DNA of 64,000 bases. It comes from Oryzias latipes. Taxonomy: Eukaryota > Chordata > Actinopteri > Beloniformes > Adrianichthyidae. The stretch spans positions 5,722,001-5,786,000 of the forward strand of contig NC_019867.2 of NCBI RefSeq assembly GCF_002234675.1. Reading direction: 5' to 3'. Numbering within the stretch: position 1 is the first letter of the stretch; every line of letters starts with the position of its first letter. A program made the translations under genes and the position numbers. Of the stretch, positions 56,101 to 64,000 are shown in pieces. The notes under the pieces are model-generated. The model worked only from the letters and a program-made list of their open reading frames with translations. It had not been told where the DNA came from and did not search any database.

Positions 56101-59100
56101 TAAAGATGTAAACTATTGTAGCTTGTATTGAGAAGATTGAATCACTTAAGAACCTGGAGCTTCCAGTATCTGACAAAGCTTCATGGATCACTAACACCAT
56201 CGAAAGCGGCTCACGTTTTTTAGATGGTTAAGAAGAAAAAAGCTGCATTTTTCTTTAACAAAATAATGAGAAATAATTCATCTAAATTTCCATCCTTTTA
56301 CTTATGAATGAATAAAAATCAGATTAGTAAGTAAATAATGACATTAGGAAGTTTGTGTTTTTCTGCAGTTGTTTTAGTTCAACTGAGATGGCATTAACCT
56401 TTATGTTCATGTATAGAAAGCAAACCCTCATCAATAGAAAAAGTATGTTTCTTTGTATTTGTATTTTTACTCATAAGTAATGCAAGCAGCAGCTGACTTA
56501 GTGGTCAAAATGAAATTTCTGTAACTTCAAGTGTGGAAAATGAACTAAGCAAGTTTAACAAGTGGGTGTGGGTCTGACAGAGCGGCTGATCTCATCGGAA
56601 AAGTCAAAGAAAAAAACACTTGAAAAACACTTTTTTTGTGCTTTACTTACAATGAGAAACAAAAACATCAAACTGACAAAAATAAGAAACAGAGGATTTT
56701 TGGTCAAACAAATTCTATGATGATTAGAAAAAAACAAGTTCAAATAAAATTATTATGAGTTAGGGCCTAATATTGTGTTATTGTTGGCAGATTTTAGGTG
56801 TGACGACCAATTAGAAAAGTATGTTCAATGTACCAATTTTGTCTTCCATCCTTTAGCTTTTTGGAATTACAAGAAAAAGAACACTTTGATTTTGATCTGA
56901 TTGCCCCATTTGGCCATTTACATACAAATTAGATAATCTGGTTTTATTGGAATAATCTGAATTAATTTAAAACAATCAAAATCAATAAAGCTCCGGCAGA
57001 TGTTTTTCCCTTGTAGCACTTAACCCCTTCATGCCTAAATTTATTTCCAATGATATAAAAAAAATGTTCTTTTCATTAACAAGGATTCATACATTCAGGT
57101 TTATTCTAGTTGTTTGTAACATGTCATATCAGTTGGTCTAATCATGTTATTACTATTTATACATATATATATATATTGTTCTTTTTTTCAGTAATCTATT
57201 AATTTTCTTTATTTCGTTTTTTGTTCAAAATGTAAAATGAACTTCTGGGTATTTACTGCACCTGTATTAACCATGTGGTGTTGTTAAACTATAAATAATT
57301 TTAAAGTTTTTCTTTTAGTTTTTCTGTTGTTTTTTTTCCATGTTGATGTTAAATGAAGTGAAGCCCTGGATTAAATGGTGCCTCACAAATCTTTGAAATA
57401 TGGCATGAGGCGGTTAACTTTGATGAATCCGGTAAATGAATGTGTGCAGTACTGATTAGTGGATTTGCTCTGAGTTGAAATGTTGCGTAGCAGCTGCTTA
57501 CTCTGAACAGCATCAGAGAAGGCAGGTTGAGGCTGAAACAGTGCATCCAGTTTTGCACAAACCCCAGGGTAGTAGTTCTGATCGCCACACTGCTGGCCCC
57601 ACAGAGGACCACACATCTGCATCCAACCACAAAGAAGAAGACAAACTCAAACCTTTAAACTGAACAGTCTGGGCTTCCCATATGGGAGAATCTGGATAAA
57701 AATGGCTGCAGTACTTTCTGACAGTTACTCGAAGGTTTGCTGATGAGTGTGCACTGAAAAAATATGTAAAAGATTCAAACTTACCAGTAGTCCATCATCT
57801 GCAGGCATGCGGGTTAGAGTCAAACCCAGAGACATGTTAATGTTGATGTTTGTAACTTCTGGAATTCTGACAGAATCTGGATTAAAATGAAATGAAAAAA
57901 ACAAGTTTATGTTGCAGAATAGGAATGGATATAAAGAAATACCATATGGCGTGTATACTTTTTTATTTTTCAGGCGAAAAGGTTTTCATGGAAGTTGAAA
58001 GAACTACAATGATGAGGTTTTTGCCCCAAAGTTTGGCTGAGGTTAAACAACTTCTGTGCAAAGTTTACCTTGAAGGCTGAGTTTGTCGCAGCTGGTGGTA
58101 GATCCTGAGACTGGACACTTGTAAACATCTCCTTTCCTGTTTTCACTATATCCACTCCAAGGAGCACCAACCAGGAGCCTACAGAAAAGAGAGAGTTAGC
58201 TCACAGACAAATACTGAAGACATGGACTCCGCTTTTCATAAAGAGAGAAAAGTGCAAAAACATTTTATGAGTGCAAATTTAAATGACAAAATATTACTTT
58301 AGAGAAAAAAAATAGGGTTTCAAACACTGGTCTGAATGCATGCAAACACTCCTCTTATCAACAAGTGGAAGCAGATTACTCATGCACTTATCTTTTCTCT
58401 TCCAGAATACAGCAACAAGACCATGAGAAGCTCGGAAGATGCACATGAGCTGTAATCTGCCCCCACATCCCACTTCCTGCTGGCGCCTGCACTTCTCAAA
58501 ATATTCACCAGTGCACACCACAGGAATTGGTCAATGTCATTCGATTTGAGTCATCTAAAGGTTGCCCAAGCTGGTTGGCTCAAGTGAGTTATTAGAAATG
58601 AACGGCCCTCTACCTTGATTGCGCAAAGGGGCCGCTCCTCCAGAGAATGAGTTATCTGTGAGTGTGCAGCAGCCAGACATGACAAAGAAAATTACTGTTT
58701 AACTAACTAGTACAAAGTGAAGCTTTAGTGAATAACACCAATGTGATTGTGACATTGGCTCAAGAAGCTTTGAGGAAACGGCGCACATGTGGAACACTTG
58801 GAAACTAGGATTGATTTTTGCCCTGAAAAGTTGCTTATCAGTTTGAAAAAATATCTGAACAAACAAGCAAACAACATCTCAACCTGCAAATTTGTAACAA
58901 AAAATGTCTTTCCCATAGTAAATTATATTTTTAACATTTAAAAAGATTAATTTAAAACTATATTTGATGAAATTGATTTAAGAAATGAAACCACATTTTA
59001 ATAAAAGGTTTGTTGAGAGAAAAATATCTGCAGAAAAGTTCAAAGTAATGGCTAACAGCAGTTTTAACAAACATGGTTCAAATCCTGTAATCAAACTGCC

Positions 59101-62100
59101 AAGACCATAAAGATTGGCCTGCTTTCTTGATAAGTTATATTTTGGAGTCATGAAATACATAAAAAAAGTCCAACTTCTTGAAGAAAACTTTCAGTTTGTG
59201 AACAAACTGATTTTGTTGAATGAAAGTCATTAATTTGCAAAAACAGCACTAAAACTAATTGGAATGCTATAAAGTCCCACTCTGATCACCTTTAAAAGTG
59301 TTCCCAATGATCTTTTGATCACGATTATGTCATTGGACATAATAGGACATATCTTCATTCTAGGACATATTTTCTGCAGAGCGGCAGGAGTTCTCACTTC
59401 CCATCATCCACCTGTTTACATGCTCTCTTGCTAGCTTACAGCCCCTCACAACCCCAACTTAACATTACCAGTCCAACAAAATGGCAAGCAACACTGGAAT
59501 TATCCAGCTGTACAGTTCTGAGCCAGATGCCATTTTAGACAATGAAAATGAAAATGTACACAGATCTAGTCTTCTGCAAGTGGATGCACCCGGGTGTTGA
59601 CTTTTATTTTAAAATATAAGACACATATGCTTCCAACTGCAAAATCTATTTCACTGGTACAAGCCCTTTCAAACCATTTTTTTTTGTCTGCTCCTTTTTT
59701 TTATGTTAAAAACACCAAAAAACAAAATTTTCATTGGAGTGGGTCATCAATGTTTTCAGTCTGGTTCCTAACCTTTTAGGGTGATATCATTTCAAAATGT
59801 GAACAGTCAAACCAATACTCAGAGTTAATGGGTTTTTAAGAAAACATGCACTAGACGTGACAAATGTTCAAATGTCAACAAAGCACTCAGCAGCTAACTC
59901 ACTGGCAGACTCTGAACAACCTGCAGCCCAAGAGTTCTGTTCCTTTGGAGGTTATAAAGAAAAGCAGGAGCAGCAAAAGCAGGTAAAAAGCCTTTAGCTC
60001 TATTTTTTTGGATTTGGAAATGGTTTATTTCAAGCAATTAAAAAACATTAACAAAGCAAAACAAACAACAGAAATATACATCTACACGTCCACATACCCT
60101 TAAGTGTTTCTCCTGATCTGATCAATTTATAATTTCACAAATATCTTTAAATGTTATCAGGTTTTTGATCTTATTAAGCAACCTGAAAATGCTCGCCTGT
60201 AGCTTAAAGGTGACAGATTAATCGGCTTTTATCACTTGGCAGGCTAACCTGTCTCTGCAGTGGGTCCTGCTCCAGTAGTGAACATCACGCCTCAAATGAT
60301 GAGGCAGGCCTCCACAAGTAATCCTCCTGACACTCTGAGGGCGTGCCAGGTAAGACTACCTGAAGTTAAACTATTTATGTCCCCGAGGGAGCTTTTTGCC
60401 TGTTTGTTGGGTTCCGGATTTGTCAAGCAACAAAAGAAATTTGAGCAAACGAAATCTGTGAGGTATTTGGGCTAGGGAGGTTTTAGTTCTGCTTTTATGC
60501 TTTTTATTTTTTGTTATTTCCTGTTGCTCACATGTCCTCTCGTTTCAGCTGTCTTGACTTTTCCCTCCAGTGTAAATCTTCCCACAGTGGGTTCACCTGC
60601 CCTCCCTGATGTGCGCCCCTGTGTGTAATGGTGTGTAATGGTCTGCACTTGTTGCCGGATTGTTTTCTGCGTTTCTCAGAGTTACGAGCCTCCCTGTTTT
60701 TAGAGTTTTGTCTGTTGAAGCGGAAATTTTCTTTGGGAGATCCTATGTCCTGCATTTGTGTCCACTCCTCACCCTGACAAAATCAACTTATGGAGATTTC
60801 ATGAAGGAGAAAAAAACTTTAAATCACTTTGTGGGGTCTAAAATGAAATTTTCTTCATGTTTGCAGTTTAAATCCAAAATGACCTAAACTTCAAACAACA
60901 GCCAGTGTCGGGAATTCTTGGTCGTGAACCTCGCCTCTTGCTCGTCTAGCGCTCCCAGCCATCCCCCTGTTCCATCTGAATGAAGCCCATCTGCTATTGA
61001 AACGTGTATTTGTAGAGTTAGATTAGCTAATTCCTCTCTAACAGTCCTCGTACATTGCCTGTCCGTCCTGGGAGAAGGGATCCCTCCTTCATGTCGACTT
61101 CCCTGAGGTTTCTTCTTTTTTTTCCCCCGGAATTGTTTTCTATTTTTTCTTTTTTTTAGGAGTTTTTCCTTACCAAAAAGGAGGGTTCAAGGGCAGGCAT
61201 GCACAGTTTATTCTAGTCTGTTTAGTTTACTCAGCCATTGTAGTATGTGGACCCCGTTGAGACAACTGCTTTTTAATATGGGCTAAATAAATAAAATTGA
61301 AAGATGAAATAATGAATTCCTACCATTTGCCCTGATGGTTTGTTGCTTGCTGGACTGTGTACCCAAACTCCTCGTTTGCTAAGCCGCTAAAAATCTTAGC
61401 ATCTGCAGTTCCAACGTTGAACGAATGCAACAGACAGATTCGGTCAGCTGGAAAGGGAAAAAGATTCAAGGTTGTTATGACAATAAGGCTCTATTTTTTT
61501 ACTTGTGATGATGCAAGTCTTCACAAAAAGGGGCACCCTGACTTATTCTGCACCACCAAAGGAATTCACTTAAATAACGAAAGAGTTTACTGTTAAAGAA
61601 ATTGGGGATTTCTCATTCAACATCGTTATCTGATTTTACAAATTCTTCAGAAAAAAATCTTGGAAAACATTCATATTAAGACTTCTGAACAGCAAGAAGA
61701 TCTTGCTTTAGAGCACAGATAATTAAAAATATAAAAACCATATTTATAACGAATAGAATGTGATTTAGATTCATAAGATTGTAAAAAGCAGACGAGCAAA
61801 GACTTCTGGCACTGAAGCAGCATTTCCCTTCAGCTTCCTCCCCTGTCAGGAGTGGCTGCATCAGCCTTGACTCATGAAGTCTGGGCACTGAAAAAGTTTC
61901 AGGAAGGACAAATAAACTTCTTTTGTAACTTTGTGGATGATCAAAAAAAAAAAAACAACAACAACTAAGAAACCCCAATCATGCTGGTGTGAGTCAAGTG
62001 TGAGTCCTCCTGCAGACGCAAGCCCGTGCAGGCAGGTTCAGCTTTCAGCCTGCGCTGGACAGGAATGTGGATGAATGTTGGAGGGACTTTCACCAACAAG

Positions 62101-62384
62101 CCCCCTCTGCCACGCCTGTTTACCTGCGCCACGAACTCATGCAAGACATTCTGAAAAAACCCGATAACCAGCTGAACTCTAAAGTTTTCACAAAGTCAGC
62201 CCGAAACCTCAGGAATTAACAACAACACCGTGCGTAATCCTAAACCCAACTAATCTGAAAAGCTCCTTTTTAACAAGAGATGCCCATAAGAATTAGACAT
62301 AGTCTGAGGAAAATGAGGAGGAAAAGTCAAATACTCACTAATGACTAGGAGAACAAAGCAAACATTCCCCCAGTAGACATCCAT
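40181..62384 (-). CDS. itga2: Integrin alpha-2, collagen/laminin receptor subunit (30 exons)
   Basis: Single-pass membrane receptor that pairs with integrin beta-1. Thirty exons in phase give 1184 aa (human ITGA2: 1181 aa, 30 exons). Exon ends in transcript order: 62384-62339, 61447-61324, 58178-58069, 57876-57785, 57616-57502, 55393-55266, 55138-54990, 54800-54650, 54265-54100, 54016-53940, 53835-53697, 52223-52078, 51985-51842, 51243-51040, 50503-50373, 50291-50128, 47125-46974, 46903-46793, 46484-46399, 45003-44865, 44782-44699, 44627-44551, 44462-44379, 43587-43485, 43368-43258, 43093-42983, 42165-42052, 41960-41871, 41199-41083, 40270-40181. Alpha-2 rather than alpha-1 fits best: [30 protein letters not shown] and [13 protein letters not shown] follow human ITGA2. 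Features: I domain with complete MIDAS, FG-GAP calcium loops, membrane span, GFFKR. Intron 19 has a GC donor. An in-frame ATG at 62510 would bury the signal peptide, so the ATG at 62384 is preferred. Confidence 0.97.
41341..41764 (+). repeat. Family A TIR element
   Basis: Begins TTAAAACCCACTCTGATGAA and ends GAAGTAGGTCTATAA. It lies in itga2 intron 28, between exons 28 and 29. Confidence 0.82.
41871..50291 (-). CDS. itga2: itga2 exons 16-28: thigh and calf domains
   Basis: Thirteen exons from 50291-50128 to 41960-41871. Diagnostic segments include [85 protein letters not shown] and [12 protein letters not shown]. All junction phases close without a frameshift. Exon 19 (46484-46399) ends at a GC donor (AG|gcaaga). 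Confidence 0.94.
42770..42935. repeat. Palindromic 'TCTTGCAAGA' repeat fragment
   Basis: Alternating motifs (ATTGTCTTGCAAAACC, TTCCTTGCAAGACAG, AATAAGACTATTTTTCTT) form an imperfect palindrome, resembling a common teleost DNA-element remnant. In itga2 intron 26. Confidence 0.5.
43850..44202 (+). repeat. Family A TIR element
   Basis: Begins GAAAGACCCACTCCAATGAA and ends GCAGTGGGTCTTTAA. It lies in itga2 intron 23. Confidence 0.82.
46028..46346 (+). repeat. Family A TIR element, 5' part missing
   Basis: Interior GCTTCCATATTGCTCGCCAC, AGAGAGCTCTCAGTTATGGG and AACTATGTCTTAGAAAACAA, with a decayed right end. In itga2 intron 19, adjacent to the GC donor. Confidence 0.75.
47366..49554. mobile_element. 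TTAA-flanked TIR element with a second element nested inside
   Basis: The outer ends are (TTAA)AGGGGCTATATCATGC and GCATGTTATAGGCCTT(TTAA), an imperfect inverted pair with TTAA on each side. The outer element is about 610 bp once the inner element (47915-49489) is removed. It occupies most of itga2 intron 16. Confidence 0.8.
47915..49489. mobile_element. Nested 1.57-kb TIR element with a GC-rich core
   Basis: The left end TAACATAATTTCCGGACTATA and right end TAGTCTGGAATTTACGGTA are inverted repeats. The subterminal AAGCCGC / GCGGCTTATAATT segments also pair. TA borders hint at a Tc1/mariner-like element, but the family is unassigned. It has no transposase ORF; the open frames inside (up to 156 aa) look non-coding. 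Confidence 0.75.
50373..54016 (-). CDS. itga2: itga2 exons 10-15: beta-propeller with FG-GAP calcium loops
   Basis: Exons 54016-53940, 53835-53697, 52223-52078, 51985-51842, 51243-51040 and 50503-50373. They carry [28 protein letters not shown] and three calcium-binding loops: [31 protein letters not shown] and [16 protein letters not shown]. The acceptor of exon 10 (ttaattaag) has almost no pyrimidine tract, but phase and homology require it. Confidence 0.95.
50619..51000 (+). repeat. Second TIR element ('family B'), left part
   Basis: Begins near CATTGACTGAATATGGGAAC and includes GAGCTCACTCCTGATTGGCG. It shares its terminus (inverted) and its interior with the element at about 52755-53077. 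In itga2 intron 14. Confidence 0.6.
52432..53457 (-). repeat. Family A TIR element split by at least two younger insertions
   Basis: Family A segments are recognisable at 52432-52655, about 53083-53225 and 53375-53457 (reverse orientation). The gaps hold another TIR element (about 52660-53077) and a roughly 130-bp insert (about 53235-53366). In itga2 intron 11, between exons 11 and 12. Confidence 0.7.
52755..53077 (+). repeat. Family B TIR element, right part
   Basis: Includes AAGCTCACTCCTGATTGGCG and ends CTCAGTCCAATTCTCTCTCA...CAGTCAATG, the inverse of the start at 50619. It is inserted in the family A copy around it. Confidence 0.6.
54100..55393 (-). CDS. itga2: itga2 exons 6-9: collagen-binding I (A) domain
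   Basis: Exons 55393-55266, 55138-54990, 54800-54650 and 54265-54100, about residues 163-360. The MIDAS metal site is complete: D175-x-S177-x-S179 in DGSNSIYPW, the Thr of GTMTNTF (T245, or T247 depending on alignment) and D278 in [21 protein letters not shown] and [12 protein letters not shown] close the domain. Human ITGA2 reads DESNS where this reads DGSNS, so the metal-coordinating positions are unchanged. A collagen-binding function is inferred from these residues and the overall match. Confidence 0.96.
55394..57501 (-). other. itga2 intron 5
   Basis: 2.1 kb of AT-rich sequence with no recognised repeat family and no coding exon. Confidence 0.6.
57502..62384 (-). CDS. itga2: itga2 exons 1-5: signal peptide and start of beta-propeller
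   Basis: Exon 1 (62384-62339) encodes a hydrophobic leader with VCFVLLVI. Exon 2 (61447-61324) gives [13 protein letters not shown] and FGYTVQQ. Exon 3 (58178-58069) gives [21 protein letters not shown]. Exon 4 (57876-57785) gives [19 protein letters not shown]. Exon 5 (57616-57502) gives [20 protein letters not shown]. These are the first propeller blades preceding the inserted I domain. Phases: 1, 2, 1, 0, 1. Confidence 0.94.
59269..59748 (-). repeat. Family A TIR element
   Basis: Begins AAAGTCCCACTCTGATCACC and ends TTTTCATTGGAGTGGGTCAT. In itga2 intron 2. Confidence 0.82.
61040..61312 (+). mobile_element. 3' tail of a truncated non-LTR retrotransposon
   Basis: Sequence with GGATCCCTCCTTCATGTCGA, CTGAGGTTTCTTC, GGAGTTTTTCCTTACC and GTTGAGACAACTG, finishing in TAAATAAATAAAATTGAAAG. 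This is the usual 3' end of fish L2-like LINEs or their SINE partners. It is 5'-truncated and lies antisense to itga2 about 12 bp from the exon 2 donor. Confidence 0.65.
61448..62338 (-). other. itga2 intron 1
   Basis: About 890 bp of non-repetitive sequence with a short poly(A)-like run near 61940. Nothing coding seen. Confidence 0.55.
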
Positions 62385-64000
62385 CCTGTCCGTTCGCGGC
62401 TGTTTGGAGCGGATGATGCCGCTGCGCCTGTCAAAAAGTTGGGGCTTCACAGTCAGCCGTGACGCACCGGAAACGCCGCCCCTAATAAGGACTTTTACCT
62501 GCCGGTGCAAACCAGGACCAGAGCCGTGTCCGAGGGCGAAGTCCGCAATAAAAAACGAGTCTGAGCAGACTCAGAGGAAGTCCCGCAGAGAGGAGGAGGC
62601 AGGCCGTGAGGAAGAGGAGTTCAAAGAGCCCTGAAAGAGACCCCACCTTCCCAATAGCCTCTGTTTTAGAAGAAATATGAAGGAAAACATTGTATTTATA
62701 GTAACATCTCTGGACTTTTCTTATTTTTTCTGAAGCCTAAACTTCTATATTATGGAATTAGTTTTGAGCCACATTAAACTAAACTACAACAATTAATTGT
62801 CCTGATGAGAAATCATGAGGGGGTGTTGCATTACTGGAAAAACAGCAACCATGACCAGACAGGATCATGGGAAAGATTTAACCTTTTTAACAATGACAGA
62901 ACTCCAGCTGCTGCTTGTTATGCTAAAGTAACAGTTCTTGTAAGCCCAAAAACAAACAAACAGCAAGATGAATTTTAAAAGACAGACTTTAACGAAGGCG
63001 GTGTTTTTGGTGTTTTTAACATGTTCTTCTGGCATTTTTCTGATGATAGAATGGATATTTATGGATAAAAAAATTAAGATTAAAACTAAATTTCTGAGCA
63101 TTTCTTTATTCAAATCATTGTGAATCAGGAGCAGATGAAAAAAATGCAGTTTGAAAAAGCCTGTAGCTGTGACGCAAGTCGGCACGGTTTATAAGCTCCC
63201 TGCTCCGCTCCATTCTAATGCATCCACTTGCAGACAAATAGATACATGTAAGCAGTGGTAATTTTTCATATGGGCAATGTGGGCGATCGCCCAGGGCGCA
63301 ATCTTGTAGAGGGTGCAGGAGTGCCCCCCCCAAAAAAAGTTTTTCAAGACTAAAACCGCCAAGTTCTGTGAAATGTTAATGATATTTGAGCTATAGAGCG
63401 CCCTACTATCGTGTCAACTTGCTGCTGCAATGACAGTATTTAAACCAACTCGCAGATGCAAAGGATGTGAACAAGTAGAGGAAAAGCAGATAGAGATGCA
63501 GGGGAGGGGCTTAGACTCACGGGTTATGATTCCAGATCCCACAACAAACTAACTGCAGCCTCCTAATAAAAAATAGTTGTCGTTCACAAAAATTCTTATA
63601 CTTTATTGGGTTTACTGGATTTTTGGAAAAGTGAAAAGAAAAAATAGTCTGCATCAAAGTGAATTTGTTTCCATCATCTCACTCATCTTAACTCTGGGTG
63701 TTTGACAGACAGAAAAGTCTATTCAAGGTTGTGGAAAATGAACAAAAGGTCAGTGGAAACATCAGGTGTCCAGTTTAGAAAGAAAAGAAGAAAAGAGAAA
63801 GAAAAACACTCCAATGCAGGCGGTGTCCATTAACTCTCGCTAGGCACCAAATACAACCAAATGTACTGTTTGAGCAGTAAAATTTGAACAACAATTACCA
63901 CATGGGTAATGAAGCTTTGCGCTTAATTAAACTAGTCTTTTTAATTGGTTTAGTGGTGGATTTTCTCTAGGCTCTTCTGCCGTTCTCTTGTATAGTTAAT
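62385..64000 (-). promoter_or_regulatory. itga2 5' UTR/promoter and upstream region
   Basis: 62385-62640 is GC- and CpG-richer than its surroundings, as expected for a 5' UTR and core promoter; no clear TATA box was found. Further out lie the half family A copy and another repeat near 63270-63350 (GCCCAGGGCGCAATCTTG). No further gene is seen up to the window edge. Confidence 0.45.
62974..63250 (+). repeat. Family A TIR element, left half
   Basis: Contains TTTAACATGTTCTTCTGGCA, TTCTTTATTCAAATCATTGT and CCCTGCTCCGCTCCATTCT, then breaks off into another repeat. Upstream of itga2. Confidence 0.72.

Larger units (their letters stand above)
58179..61323 (-). other. itga2 intron 2
   Basis: 3.1 kb holding the family A copy at 59269-59748 and the LINE tail at 61040-61312. 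The rest (about 60200-61040) is moderately complex and may be more of the same retrotransposon. No coding exon seen. Confidence 0.6.

Noticed and set aside
40181..62384. Identity as integrin alpha-1 instead of alpha-2
   Set aside because: Several segments ([41 protein letters not shown]) fit human ITGA2 better than ITGA1, and the gene neighbours fst.
62384..62510. In-frame upstream ATG extending itga2 by 42 aa
   Set aside because: The extension is charged and would place the signal peptide internally. The ATG at 62384 directly precedes the hydrophobic leader.

Overview
This is a vertebrate nuclear DNA window, almost certainly from a teleost fish. Short conserved exons with GT-AG introns encode three recognisable vertebrate proteins, and the introns are crowded with fish-type DNA transposon remnants and one RTE-clade LINE. 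The repeat content is reminiscent of medaka (Oryzias), but the species is a guess.

Three protein genes lie head to tail on the minus strand. I rebuilt each exon by exon, and every splice phase closes. From right to left they are: itga2, integrin alpha-2 (62384 to 40181, 30 coding exons, 1184 aa); fst, follistatin (35098 to 30477, 6 exons, 346 aa); and ndufs4, a complex I accessory subunit (25460 to 2153, 5 exons, 170 aa). The order ITGA2-FST-NDUFS4 matches human 5q11.2, except that MOCS2, which lies between ITGA2 and FST in human, is not visible here. The three genes have unrelated functions (collagen receptor, secreted activin antagonist, mitochondrial respiration). They are linked by ancient synteny, not by a pathway.

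Layout: 1-2.1 kb is a repeat mosaic downstream of ndufs4. 2.15-25.46 kb is ndufs4, with a 17.7-kb intron 2 that holds MITE clusters and several complex non-coding blocks that could be enhancers. About 25.5-26.2 kb is the ndufs4 upstream region. 26.84-29.97 kb is a 3.1-kb RTE-type LINE with an uninterrupted 997-aa ORF, inserted in a TA microsatellite and antisense to fst, probably inside the fst 3' UTR. 30.5-35.1 kb is fst. 35.2-40.1 kb is intergenic, with a CpG-rich block and a perfect hairpin. 40.2-62.4 kb is itga2, and 62.4-64 kb is its upstream region.

The non-genic sequence is dominated by terminal-inverted-repeat elements. One family, called 'family A' here, ends in AGACCCACTCC and has about 14 copies. 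A TTAA-flanked MITE has four copies, an hAT-like MITE has three, and there are nested composites. A paralogous empty site shows TTAA insertion of the second family directly. I found no RNA genes, CRISPR arrays or prokaryotic features.
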